This document shows, in pieces, positions 36,132 through 44,633 of a stretch of 64,000 nucleotides of DNA (its first letter is position 1; the number at the start of each line of letters is the position of its first letter). The notes beneath the pieces were generated by a model. That model made no database searches and was not told where the DNA came from. It saw nothing but the letters and a program-made list of their open reading frames with translations. The translations under genes and the position numbers were made by a program. This DNA is from Halomicrobium katesii DSM 19301 (GTDB taxonomy: Archaea; Halobacteriota; Halobacteria; Halobacteriales; Haloarculaceae): NCBI RefSeq assembly GCF_000379085.1, contig NZ_KB905378.1, positions 291,497 through 355,496 on the forward strand. The letters are read 5' to 3'.

Positions 36132-36579
36132 TAGCGCCCCGTAATCGTCCGACTCGTATAAGTTCGGCGCGTCGGGCGTGCAGCCAGTAATAAATCAGAT
36201 AGCGCTATATTGAATTGCCGTCGGCGCTGGCAACTGAGCACTCGACGACCAGTGTCGGTTCGGGGAGATCGCTTCTGGACGACCGGGCGGCGTCTCTGTC
36301 TCTATCGGTCTCCAGTTCCAGACGCACCGTCGACGCCACGGCGGGGCCTCGCCGGCCGGACCACTGTGGCGTCTCCAACCTCGCTCTCGGACCGGGCGAC
36401 TCATACTGCCGGCTGTCACTGTTGCAAGAGATTCGCGATCACGGGTCGCGACATTCGTTACAGACGGGCAGCCGGCAGTATCACGACTTCCGACGTTCTG
36501 TGAACCCGGTCACTCGCTGTATCGGTCACCGCAGACAGCGTTCGAGGGCCGAGAAAACCACTGAACCCTCGATACCCTC
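36132..36579. other. 448-base gap with palindrome A2 and no sure gene
   Basis: Between the RIO2 start and the APC-permease stop. It holds repeat A2 (36403-36481). On the complement, a GTG-started frame at 36339-36205 would give a 44-residue acidic peptide (MASTVRLELETDRDRDAA..); it could be a small gene or a decayed tail, and I do not call it. AT-rich bases near 36190-36215 may be the RIO2 promoter. Confidence 0.5.
36403..36481. repeat. Palindromic repeat A2 (79 bp)
   Basis: Ends ATACTGCCGGCTG and CAGCCGGCAGTAT match A1 at 911-990 perfectly. The inner stem TCGCGA/TCGCGA is also shared, while the sequence between is looser. It lies ~100 bases 3' of the APC-permease gene. Confidence 0.75.
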
Positions 36580-38817
36580 TCAGAACAGCCGTTCGAGCAG
36601 CCCCCGGTCCCGGTGGGTCTCCGCGAGGAGGACCGAACACTCCACGTCGTCGACGACATCCAGCACGAGTGACTTGGAGACGAGCCGACGCAGTAGGCCT
36701 TCCTCGGTCGCACCGATGAGGAGGAGCGTCGCGTCGTCGGCAGCGTTGCGGATGGCCGTCTCGATGTCGCCGGATTTGACGAGCCGTTCGGCGTCCGTCA
36801 ACCCGTGTTCGACTGCCCACTCTTCGAGGAACTGCGCTCCCGCCTCGGGATCGTCGTCGACGTTGAGCAACGTCACTTCGGAGTCGTACTCCGCTTGCAG
36901 CAACTTTGCGACGGTCGCCGACAGCTCGGAGTCCGGACCGCCGGCTGTCGGGAGCAGAATGCGCGACGGATCGAACCCGCGATCACGGAAGACCAGGAAG
37001 TCACAGGGGACCGACTCGGTGAGTTCGTCCATGGCTGACTCGGCCCGCCCCGGCGAGCCGTGTGCGTCCGGACCCCATCCCATCACGACGAGGTCGGCGG
37101 TGTGTGAGCGAGCGGCGTCGAAGATGGCCTCGTAGGACTTGTGCGAGATGATCGTGTTGGTCTCGACGTCGACGCCGAACGTCTCGGCGTCTTCTCGGGC
37201 GTTTGCGAGCAATCTCTCGGACGTTTCGTCGATCTCGTCGGATCTGTCGGCAGCGGCCGCAAGCGCTGTCTGGCTGGGAACGGTCACGATGTGGGTTGCG
37301 AGTACGGAGCCACCGCGCTGTTTGGCGATAGCGCTCGCGAGGGTGATGAGGTCCTGCTCGTTCTCGGGATTGGCGAGCGGCACCATCACGCGGTACTGTC
37401 CACCGTCGGGTTGGACGCCGGCAGCGGCGCTGACTGCCGCGTCGGGCAGCTCTTCGGAGCGCGAAATGATGTGTTTCGAGAGGATTCCCTGCTTTTCCGC
37501 GCGTGAACGGGCGTAAAGCCCGTACCACAGGACCGCTGCCGCGGCGATGCCAAAGGAGAGCAACAGCGCGTCTCCGGCGACGAACACCAGCAACGCAAAG
37601 GAGAACACGACACCGAGGATCGGCAAGAGGGGGTACAGCGGCACCACGAAGTCCGGGGTGTACTCTTCGGGATTCACGTAGCGCATCACGATGAGTGCGA
37701 GGTTCAGTAGCCCGTAGATGATGAGGTGGAGCCCCGACGCGGCACCCGACAGCAGCGTTATGTCGCCGATCACGATGAACAGGAGAATGAGCCCCCCGGT
37801 GATGCTGATCGCCCTGTAGGGGGTACCATAGCGTGGGTGAATCTCGTTGAGGGCCGGCGTGACGATTTTGTCACGTCCCATGGCGAAGTTGATACGCGAC
37901 GACGCGAGGATCGACGCGTTCGCGCTGGAGGCGGTCGCGAGCAGGCCACCGAACAGCAGTGCCCCGCCCATCACGGCTCCCTGAATGTAGTCGCCGACCT
38001 CGACGACGGCGATGGGGTTCTCGGCGTCGGAGCTGATGATGTCCGCGATGAACCCCTGTGGGACGGCCGCGCTCATGATCACCAACACCAGTGCATAGAT
38101 GACGGTCACGATGACGACGCTGCCGATGACTGCCCGGGGCAGGTTCTTCCCGGGATCTTTGATCTCCTCGGCCACGCTCGTGATCTGGACGAAGCCGAGA
38201 TACGAGACGAAGATGAGCCCCGTCGTCTCCAGTGTGGTGACCACGTCGGTCGCGGCCGGGAGGTTCGACGGCTCGGCCCGGAGCGTTCCCAGAAACGTGA
38301 ACACGGTGAGGATTCCGATGAGCAAGACGACGATGACGTTCTGTAGCCTGCCGGTCTCCTTGGCACCGACGTAGTTGATCAGGATGAAGAACGCACCACC
38401 GGCTAGCGCGGTCAGCTTGACGACGGTGATCGAGACCGGACCGACGCCGACGCTGCCCGAGAGTCCGAAGATGCGAGCGATGTACCGCCCGAAGCCGACC
38501 ATGTAGAACGCGCTGGCGAAGGCGAGCCCGAGCCAGTTCGCCCAGCCGGCGACCGAGCCGAACAGCGGACCGAGGGCGTGGTTGACGTAGTAGTAGGCCC
38601 CGCCGGATCGAGGCATCGCGGTGCCGAGTTCACTCGCCGACAGCGCCGTAAACATCGCGATGACACCGCCCAAAACGAACGCGACCGACGCGAGCGATCC
38701 GGACTTGAGAATCGCCTCTCCGGGGAGCACGAAGATGCCCGCGCCGATCATCGTCCCGACGCCGATCGTCAGGGCGGCAAGCGGCCCGAGGTCTTTGGCG
38801 AGTTCTTCCTCACTCAT
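36580..38817 (-). CDS. APC amino-acid permease fused to two UspA domains
   Basis: Protein of 745 residues. The first ~440 residues are an APC-superfamily amino-acid transporter with 12 hydrophobic segments; helix 1 carries GVGTMIGAGIFVLPG, the substrate-binding unwound motif. Two universal stress domains follow, about 465-610 (YRVMVPLANPE .. DLVVMGWG) and 612-745 (SRILLPTAGGPDSE .. LLLIGATEEG). The nucleotide-binding G-2x-G-9x-G(S/T) signature is weak in both. Fusion implies stress- or nucleotide-controlled uptake. The start overlaps a separate UspA gene by 8 bases, so one operon. Confidence 0.87.
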   Translation of the reverse strand: MSEEELAKDLGPLAALTIGVGTMIGAGIFVLPGEAILKSGSLASVAFVLGGVIAMFTALSASELGTAMPRSGGAYYYVNHALGPLFGSVAGWANWLGLAFASAFYMVGFGRYIARIFGLSGSVGVGPVSITVVKLTALAGGAFFILINYVGAKETGRLQNVIVVLLIGILTVFTFLGTLRAEPSNLPAATDVVTTLETTGLIFVSYLGFVQITSVAEEIKDPGKNLPRAVIGSVVIVTVIYALVLVIMSAAVPQGFIADIISSDAENPIAVVEVGDYIQGAVMGGALLFGGLLATASSANASILASSRINFAMGRDKIVTPALNEIHPRYGTPYRAISITGGLILLFIVIGDITLLSGAASGLHLIIYGLLNLALIVMRYVNPEEYTPDFVVPLYPLLPILGVVFSFALLVFVAGDALLLSFGIAAAAVLWYGLYARSRAEKQGILSKHIISRSEELPDAAVSAAAGVQPDGGQYRVMVPLANPENEQDLITLASAIAKQRGGSVLATHIVTVPSQTALAAAADRSDEIDETSERLLANAREDAETFGVDVETNTIISHKSYEAIFDAARSHTADLVVMGWGPDAHGSPGRAESAMDELTESVPCDFLVFRDRGFDPSRILLPTAGGPDSELSATVAKLLQAEYDSEVTLLNVDDDPEAGAQFLEEWAVEHGLTDAERLVKSGDIETAIRNAADDATLLLIGATEEGLLRRLVSKSLVLDVVDDVECSVLLAETHRDRGLLERLF

Positions 38818-39235
38818 GGTTGTGTGGCAGGGCGATGACGGGACGTGTCGCCTTCGTCACCAGCTTCAGCGACACATCGCCGGAGAGAAACTGCATGAGC
38901 CGATTCCCGCCACGGGACCGATAGGCGATCGAGGTGGCATCGACCTCGTCGGCGGCCGCGAAGATCGCTTGGACCACGTCCCGTCCGTAGGCAGTGTGCT
39001 CGTTGGCGTCGGGGAACACCGACCGGACGGCGGCGTACGACGCTTCGGCCACCTCTTCGGACTGTTCGACCGGTGATTTGTCCGGCACACCATCACCTTT
39101 CTCCACGACGTGCAGCGCCGTCACCTGTTCCGGGTCGTACGGTTCGAGCGCTCTCGCCGTCGCCAACGCGTCATCGTCAGTAGCGACCGGCACCAGCACG
39201 TGTCCGAGGATATCTCTGCCGTTGGTGCTGTCCAT
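38810..39235 (-). CDS. Universal stress protein (UspA family)
   Basis: Protein of 141 residues with one Usp domain: HVLVPVATDDDALATA at the start, VTALHVVEKG, and late YRSRGGNRLMQFLSGDVSLK followed by TRPVIALP. The Gly and Ser pattern near the end is partly that of ATP-binding Usp proteins. First gene of an operon with the permease-Usp fusion (8-base overlap), so probably its soluble partner. Confidence 0.82.
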   Translation of the reverse strand: MDSTNGRDILGHVLVPVATDDDALATARALEPYDPEQVTALHVVEKGDGVPDKSPVEQSEEVAEASYAAVRSVFPDANEHTAYGRDVVQAIFAAADEVDATSIAYRSRGGNRLMQFLSGDVSLKLVTKATRPVIALPHNHE

Positions 39236-39352
39236 ACTAGTCAGTACAACGTCTCTCTGTTAACGGTGTGTATCTACCGGTTTCCGTAGTATCTCCGGCG
39301 GTCCTCTGAACGGCTCGGAGGGAGCCGGTGAGTCCTTCTCTGCGGCGTCGCG

Positions 39353-40024
39353 TTACGGCCCGAAACCGCCGGCAGAGAGTTCGTACGGATCGTAGTCGGG
39401 ACGACTGTCGGTCCCACGTGGGCAGTCGAAGCGCTCCCGATACTGCTCTCGACGCTCGCCGGCCCGTTCGGAGAACAGGAGCAAGACGCCGTAGGGCTGG
39501 CTGAACGACGCGGCGTCGACCGGATCGGGATCGAGGAAGACGGCGTCGGTCGTCGGCGCGTCGGCGCTCGCGACGGTCGTCAGCTTCTCCTCCATCGGGA
39601 GCAGCCCGGCCAGGACCGACGGCACGAAACTCCCGCCGGGCAGTGGACTGCGGGGCTGCACCCAGCACTCTCCGACCGGCTGGCCGTCCGCTTCGATCAC
39701 GCTGTGTGCCGGCCCACGGCTCTGCGTGTCCCAGGTCTCTCTGGCGATCTGGGGCAGTTCCACGTCGGTGGCGAACCCAACGTCGACGCCGTCGATCCGA
39801 TCGAACTCGCGCAGCGTCCAGGCCTCCTCCTCGTCCGTGGGATCTCCGGCGACTCGCCCTTCTATCAGGTCGCCCGTTTCGAGCCCGTCGATCGCGGGCT
39901 GTCGTTCCCCGTATCCCTGCTGGTAGATCGTGTAGAGTCGCGTCCCGTCGGTGTCGAAGAGGTTGACGTGGGGGACCGCCTCGACGACCCGATAGACCCG
40001 AAAGCGACTCGACCGCTCGTCCAT
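39353..40024 (-). CDS. Haloarchaeal conserved protein of unknown function
   Basis: Soluble protein of 223 residues from the ATG at 40024 (MDERSSRFRVYRVVEA). A beta-rich first half (LFDTDGTRLYTIYQQGY, GDLIEGRVAGDPTDEEEAW) resembles an OB-like fold. Conserved-looking segments are DVELPQIARETWD and GECWVQPRSPLPGGSFVPS. It has no membrane helix and no known motif. Divergent from the zinc-ribbon gene at 40080 with a 55-base gap. Confidence 0.55.
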   Translation of the reverse strand: MDERSSRFRVYRVVEAVPHVNLFDTDGTRLYTIYQQGYGERQPAIDGLETGDLIEGRVAGDPTDEEEAWTLREFDRIDGVDVGFATDVELPQIARETWDTQSRGPAHSVIEADGQPVGECWVQPRSPLPGGSFVPSVLAGLLPMEEKLTTVASADAPTTDAVFLDPDPVDAASFSQPYGVLLLFSERAGERREQYRERFDCPRGTDSRPDYDPYELSAGGFGP

Positions 40025-40079
40025 ACGCCGACAACGCGCTCCGTCCCCATGTCCCCGTCGGTCCCGGAGCGGGGGGTTG

Positions 40080-40433
40080 ATGACGCTACCCGCCGAACGG
40101 CGGCCCGTGAACGGACCCGACGACACCGAACCGCCGTCGAACGACCCGACGATCAGCTGCCGGCGGTGTGGCCGCGAATGGGACCTCGGCGAGGAACTGG
40201 ACGCCGTCGGCAACCAGGCCTTCGAGCAGTTCGCGCTGGACCATCGCCATCACACCGGCCACTTCCCCGACGGCGTCGCGACGTGGCGCGTCGAGTGTCG
40301 CCACTGTCCGGAGACGGTCGAACGGATCGAAGAAGGTGGGGCAAAGCGGTGGGCTCACACCCACATCAGACACACGAACCACGCGGTGACAATCCACGGG
40401 ACGGACGGCACCGAGCGCGTCCTCGAACCCTAG
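40080..40433 (+). CDS. Small zinc-ribbon protein
   Basis: Protein of 117 residues from the ATG at 40080. Two cysteine pairs, ISCRRCGRE and VECRHCPET, about 47 residues apart, can form one zinc ribbon with histidine-rich residues between (DHRHHTGHFPDG). A further HTHIRHTNH follows. It is histidine-rich for its size. No relatives recognised. Its end overlaps the convergent thioesterase by 4 bases. Confidence 0.6.
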   Translation: MTLPAERRPVNGPDDTEPPSNDPTISCRRCGREWDLGEELDAVGNQAFEQFALDHRHHTGHFPDGVATWRVECRHCPETVERIEEGGAKRWAHTHIRHTNHAVTIHGTDGTERVLEP

Positions 40434-40852
40434 AGCCCCTCGAACTCGCCGATCGATTCGCGCCAGCTGTCGGGGATCGGGACCGACGAACCCTGCCCGC
40501 GGTCGTAGGCGACCATCGTCGTCTCTCCGGTCGCGGCCACCTCGCCGTCGGCGGTCCGGATCTCGTACTCGAAGGGGAAGCTCTTCTCGCCGAGGCGCGG
40601 GACGCGGACGCCGACTGTGACCTCGTCTGCCAGTCGGATCGGGCGCTCGAAGTCCAGTTGGAGGTTCGCGACGACCATCCCGGTCTCCTCGCCGCTCCCG
40701 GTGATATCGGCCGCCGCACCGCCGACGACGGTTTCGAGGTAGTCGACGCGGGCCTCCTCGACGTAGCTCCCGTAGAGCGCGTTGTTGACGTGACCGTACG
40801 TGTCCAGGTCGTTGTATCGCACGTCGACCGTCGTCGTGAACTCGAAGCTCAT
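40430..40852 (-). CDS. Acyl-CoA thioesterase (4HBT hot-dog fold)
   Basis: Protein of 140 residues from the ATG at 40852 (MSFEFTTTVDVRYNDLDTYG). The YNDLDTYGHVNNALYGSYVEEAR segment carries the catalytic-type Asp and the HVNN motif of 4-hydroxybenzoyl-CoA/YbgC thioesterases. The hot-dog strands VVANLQLDFERPI and FEYEIRTADGEVAATG follow. It overlaps msrA by 4 bases, so it is translated with it. Acyl substrate unknown. Confidence 0.83.
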   Translation of the reverse strand: MSFEFTTTVDVRYNDLDTYGHVNNALYGSYVEEARVDYLETVVGGAAADITGSGEETGMVVANLQLDFERPIRLADEVTVGVRVPRLGEKSFPFEYEIRTADGEVAATGETTMVAYDRGQGSSVPIPDSWRESIGEFEGL

Positions 40853-41379
40853 GCCAGTAGCTCCCGGAACTGCTCGTTGAGCTTTTGAAGCTTCGGATCG
40901 ATGTTGACCGCGCAGTACCCCTGATCCGGGTTGCGCTCGTAGTAGTCCTGGTGGTACTGCTCTGCGGGATAGAACGTCTCTAGGGGCTCGACCTCCGTGA
41001 CGATCGGATCCGAATACCGGTCGCCGAGGTCGTCGATCATCGCTTCGACGGTCTCGCGCTGGGCCTCGTCGTGGTAGAAGACCGCCGAGCGATACTGGCT
41101 GCCCACGTCGGGGCCCTGTCGGTTCTCCGTCGTCGGATCGTGCGTCGCGAAGAAGACGGTCAACACGTCCTCGTAGTCGATCACGTCCGGATCGTACTCG
41201 ACCTGAACGCACTCGGCGTGGCCGGTCTCGCCCGAACAGACGGCGTCGTAACTCGGGTCCGCGACGTGGCCACCGGCGTAGCCCGACGTGACGGACTCGA
41301 CGCCCTCGATCTGTTTGAACACGGCCTCGGTACACCAGAAACAGCCACCGGCAACCGTGGCGGTCTGTGGTTCACTCAT
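40849..41379 (-). CDS. msrA: Peptide-methionine (S)-S-oxide reductase
   Basis: MsrA of 176 residues, reducing methionine S-sulfoxide in proteins with thioredoxin-type electrons. Catalytic motif GCFWCTEA (Cys13, Cys16) is followed by TSGYAGGHVADPSYDAVCSG, the substrate-binding loop EYDP, FFATHDPT and AEQYHQDYY. The late Cys in GYCAVN can act as the resolving residue. Operon with the thioesterase downstream. The MITE-like element copy 2 starts 53 bases upstream of its start, close enough to affect its promoter. Confidence 0.93.
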   Translation of the reverse strand: MSEPQTATVAGGCFWCTEAVFKQIEGVESVTSGYAGGHVADPSYDAVCSGETGHAECVQVEYDPDVIDYEDVLTVFFATHDPTTENRQGPDVGSQYRSAVFYHDEAQRETVEAMIDDLGDRYSDPIVTEVEPLETFYPAEQYHQDYYERNPDQGYCAVNIDPKLQKLNEQFRELLA

Positions 41380-41432
41380 CGCTCTCCGGTACGTGCTATG
41401 GATACAAAACCTGTGTGTCCGCTGGGCTCGTA

Positions 41433-41794
41433 GTGTTCAGATAAGCGACTGTCAGCGTAGTGGTGCAGACACCGAAAGCCCTCGCGCAGTTGCGGTCCCG
41501 CGACTCGCTGCGCTCCAGTCGGTGCTTGCATCGTCGGGGTTCCCGCAACTGCGCTCGCCCTTTCATCCACCAGGGTCTAGACGGCTCAACGGCCGAATCC
41601 TGGCGTCTGTGCGAACAGGGTGAGCACAGGCTCAGGAGAGCGTGCTCTCCTGGCGGATGAAATGGCGAGTCGTGGTCCGGCATTCTGTGGCGGCACTATC
41701 TGAACGAAGTGAAGATATCCGTCACAGAATGCCGGAGCGCGACGAGAGCTTTCGGTGTCTGTACCACTACGCTGACAGTCGCTTATCTGAACAC
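41433..41794. mobile_element. Non-coding inverted-repeat element (MITE-like), copy 2
   Basis: 362-bp element with the same 13-bp termini GTGTTCAGATAAG/CTTATCTGAACAC as copy 1. Its next ~25 bp (CGACTGTCAGCGTAGTGGTG and the matching end CACTACGCTGACAGTCG) differ from copy 1 yet pair with each other. From CACCGAAAG inward the core matches copy 1 almost base for base, in opposite orientation. No coding capacity and no evident target duplication. Confidence 0.85.
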
Positions 41795-41845
41795 TACCTT
41801 CGCCAGCGCCCGGAGAGTTATTTCCGTCCAGCCCCTCCGAGAGGT

Positions 41846-42547
41846 ATGCGCGTACTGCGTGGCCGGGCCGCCGATCACGAGAGCGACCACGAGCGAACGT
41901 GCCAACTGACCGCGGCCGTCGCCGACAGTCGCGTCCCCGCCCTGCGCGTCTGGCGTCCCCACAGACAGGTCGCGTTCGGCCGTCGTGACGCCCGCGAGGA
42001 CGGGTACGAGCGCGCCCGCGGCATCGCTCGCGAGCGAGGGTACGCAGTCCTCGAACGGTCCGTCGGCGGGCGAGCGGTCGCGTACACCGGGACGACAGTC
42101 GCGGTCGCGCTCGCGGTGCCGACCGACGGCGATCGCTCGGGTATCCAGCGTCGTTACGACGACGCCAGCGCTCGGCTTCAGTCGGCACTCGATGTCCTCG
42201 GCGTCGACGCCAGCGAGGGAGAGCCACCGGACTCGTTCTGTCCGGGTTCACACTCGCTGCAGGCCGGCGGGAAGATCGCCGGGATCGCCCAGCGAGTCCG
42301 CCAGCGCGTCGCCGTCGTCGCGGCGGTCCTGGTCGTCGACGACCGCGACGAGATCGCGACCCTCCTCGATCCGGTGTACAGCGCTCTCGGCGTGCCCTTC
42401 GATCCCGAGAGCGTCGGGAGTATCGCGCTCGCTGGCGGCCCTGCCGACCCGGATGCCGTGATCGAGGCGCTCGTCGCTACCTTCGTCGGCGACCGCTCGA
42501 CGGCAGTTGAGCACGCCTCCGACGAGACGGAACTCCGAGACACTTAG
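41846..42547 (+). CDS. Lipoate/octanoate ligase-like protein (divergent)
   Basis: Protein of 233 residues from the ATG at 41846, 51 bases after the repeat element. The family layout is kept: VLERSVGGRAVAYTG stands for the RRxTGGGxVYH loop, and FCPGSHSLQAGGKIAGIAQR holds the lysine of the KIxGxAQ motif. Several loop residues differ from true LplA, including the loss of two glycines, so the acyl substrate or step (octanoyl transfer, amidotransfer) may differ. A conventional lplA is at 23214. Upstream of pyrC by 24 bases. Confidence 0.72.
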   Translation: MRVLRGRAADHESDHERTCQLTAAVADSRVPALRVWRPHRQVAFGRRDAREDGYERARGIARERGYAVLERSVGGRAVAYTGTTVAVALAVPTDGDRSGIQRRYDDASARLQSALDVLGVDASEGEPPDSFCPGSHSLQAGGKIAGIAQRVRQRVAVVAAVLVVDDRDEIATLLDPVYSALGVPFDPESVGSIALAGGPADPDAVIEALVATFVGDRSTAVEHASDETELRDT

Positions 42548-42571
42548 GGACCGCCACCGCCGAAGGGGCGT

Positions 42572-43846
42572 ATGCTCATCCAGAACGCGACGCTCGCGGA
42601 CGGGCACACACGGGACGTGCGTGTCCGCGGGGAGACGATCGAAGCGGTCGCCGAAGACCTCACGGCCGACGACGACGAGCAGGTGATCGACGCGACCGAC
42701 CGCCTCCTCCTGCCGGGTGCCATCGACGCCCACGTCCACTTCCGCCAGCCCGGCTACGGCCACAAGGAGAGCTGGGCCAGCGGTTCGCGGTCGGCCGCGG
42801 CCGGCGGCGTCACGACCGTCGTCGACCAGCCCAACACCGACCCGCCGACGGTCGACGGGGCCGCCTTCGATCAGAAGGCCGAGCTGGCCGGCGAATCACT
42901 CGTCGACTTCGGCATCAACGGCGGCGTCACGGACGACTGGGAGCCCGCGGAACTGCTCGATCGGCCTCTGTTCGCGCTCGGAGAGGTCTTCCTCGCGGAC
43001 TCGACCGGCGACATGGGGATCGACGCCGACCTGTTCGAGGACGCACTGGTCGCGGCGGCCAAGCGGGACGTGACCGTCACCGTCCACGCCGAGGACGCCT
43101 CGCTGTTCAATCGGGCGGCGAGAGATCGAGACGACGCCGACGCCTGGAGCGCGTTCCGGACCGCCCGCGCGGAAGCCGCCGCCGTCGAGCGAGCCTGCGA
43201 GGTCGCGACCGAACACGACGCCCGGATCCACATCGCTCACACCTCCACACCCGAGGGGATCGACACCGCCAGCGACGCCGGGATGACGACCGAGGTCACG
43301 CCGCATCACCTCCTGCTCTCGCGGTCGGACCTCGACGAGCTGGGCACGCACGGCCGGATGAACCCGCCGCTGCGCAGCGAGAAACGCCGCCGAGAGGTGT
43401 ACGACCGCGTCGTCGACGGCACCGTCGACATGATCGCGACCGACCACGCGCCCCACACCCGCGAAGAGAAGGACGCCTCAATCTGGGACGCCCCCTCCGG
43501 GGTGCCCGGCGTCGAGACGATGCTCCCGCTCTTGCTGGCCGAGGCCCGGACCGGCGATCTGACCTACGAACGGGTCCGGGATCTCGTCGCCGCGAACCCC
43601 GCCGACGTGTTCGACCTGCCGGAGAAGGGCCGGATCGCCGAGGGCAACGACGCCGACCTCGTGCTGGTCGACACCGACGACGTGCGCGAGATCGGCGGCG
43701 ACGGGCTCCACTCGAACTGCGGGTGGACCCCCTTCGAGGGGTTCGACGGCGTCTTCCCGAAGTGGACGACGGTCCGTGGCACGGTCGTCTACGACCGGTT
43801 TGACGACGAATTCACCGATCACCAGGGCGAGAACGTTCGAGCCTGA
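42572..43846 (+). CDS. pyrC: Dihydroorotase
   Basis: Third step of pyrimidine synthesis: cyclises N-carbamoyl-aspartate to dihydroorotate. Class I amidohydrolase of 424 residues with zinc ligands in DAHVHFRQPG, VTVHAEDAS, IHIAHTST and MIATDHAPHT. NCGWTPFEGF and GRIAEGNDADLVLVD are family hallmarks of the C-terminal part. The usual metal-bridging Lys may be replaced, as in other class I enzymes of this type. Stop codon abuts the convergent membrane gene. Confidence 0.92.
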   Translation: MLIQNATLADGHTRDVRVRGETIEAVAEDLTADDDEQVIDATDRLLLPGAIDAHVHFRQPGYGHKESWASGSRSAAAGGVTTVVDQPNTDPPTVDGAAFDQKAELAGESLVDFGINGGVTDDWEPAELLDRPLFALGEVFLADSTGDMGIDADLFEDALVAAAKRDVTVTVHAEDASLFNRAARDRDDADAWSAFRTARAEAAAVERACEVATEHDARIHIAHTSTPEGIDTASDAGMTTEVTPHHLLLSRSDLDELGTHGRMNPPLRSEKRRREVYDRVVDGTVDMIATDHAPHTREEKDASIWDAPSGVPGVETMLPLLLAEARTGDLTYERVRDLVAANPADVFDLPEKGRIAEGNDADLVLVDTDDVREIGGDGLHSNCGWTPFEGFDGVFPKWTTVRGTVVYDRFDDEFTDHQGENVRA

Positions 43847-44230
43847 TCAGACGATCCCGTCTCGAAATCGCTCGATCCGGGAGGTCGGGACGGGCCAGAC
43901 GACCCCGAACAGTAGTCTGTTCGTCAGGATGCCGCTCCCGACTCCGAACTGCAGTGCCGCGACGGTCGGGACCGGCGGGTTGACGACGAAAACGGCCAGG
44001 AGACTCGCGGCCACGACGGCGACGACCACGGCTGTGAACCCCCACGTGGAGTCGTCCGGTGTGTAGCCCCGATCCCCCGCGATGGCGAATCCGACTGTCC
44101 CCAGTGCGGTAGCGACCACGAGCCACCAGTGCTCGACGAGGGTCCCCGTTTCCGCGAGTCCCAGCGCCGCGATGATCTGTACGACGCCGAGAAAGCCGTC
44201 GAGCAGTGCGATTTTCGCCCGAGTATCCAT
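43847..44230 (-). CDS. Small four-helix membrane protein
   Basis: Protein of 127 residues, mostly hydrophobic: FLGVVQIIAALGLAETG, WWLVVATALGTVGFAIAG, FTAVVVAVVAASLLAVFVV and LQFGVGSGILTNRLLFG. It resembles haloarchaeal small membrane proteins without assigned function. Same strand as, and 46 bases beyond, the ABC operon's last gene, so possibly read-through from it. Confidence 0.6.
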   Translation of the reverse strand: MDTRAKIALLDGFLGVVQIIAALGLAETGTLVEHWWLVVATALGTVGFAIAGDRGYTPDDSTWGFTAVVVAVVAASLLAVFVVNPPVPTVAALQFGVGSGILTNRLLFGVVWPVPTSRIERFRDGIV

Positions 44231-44276
44231 GAACGGTGTTCCGGCGGCCCGGTGTTAATTGTGCGGGAGAGCCCAC

Positions 44277-44633
44277 TCAAACGAGTGCCGCTGTCGCGCT
44301 GACCCCGAGCATCGCGCCGAACCCGAATCCGGTGATCCGGGCCATCGCGCGCCGGGAGTCGGCCTCGGTCCAGTCGCCCGCCGCGTCGAGGTGTCGTTGC
44401 ATCGCCTCGACACCGCGGCCGGCGAGGACCGAGCCCGACCAGCCAAGCAGTCCGAAGCCGAACGCGAGCGCTCCGAGGGCGAACGCCTTGCGGGTGCCAA
44501 AGAGCGTGCCCTCGGCGTAGAGGGCGAGCACCGCGACCGCAATCGAGCCGGCGAGGGCCCCTGTGGCCAGCGCGGAGCCGACGATCCGGGCCCGCGGGCG
44601 TGCCCAGTCGGTCGCGGTCCGGCCGACCGCCAT
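44277..44633 (-). CDS. Small membrane protein coupled to the peptide ABC operon
   Basis: Protein of 118 residues with about three hydrophobic segments (RIVGSALATGALAGSIAVAV, AFALGALAFGFGLLGWSG, ITGFGFGAMLGVSATAALV) and a cytoplasmic helical hairpin (RGVEAMQRHLDAAGDW). The start ATG shares bases with the dppC stop (TGATG), so it is translated by coupling. It could be an accessory or assembly factor for the transporter. Similar to haloarchaeal families of unknown function. Confidence 0.65.
   Translation of the reverse strand: MAVGRTATDWARPRARIVGSALATGALAGSIAVAVLALYAEGTLFGTRKAFALGALAFGFGLLGWSGSVLAGRGVEAMQRHLDAAGDWTEADSRRAMARITGFGFGAMLGVSATAALV

Noticed and set aside
36205..36339. 44-residue acidic frame on the complement
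   Set aside because: No upstream promoter signal or known family; acidic composition fits haloarchaea, but the length is too short to call without conservation.
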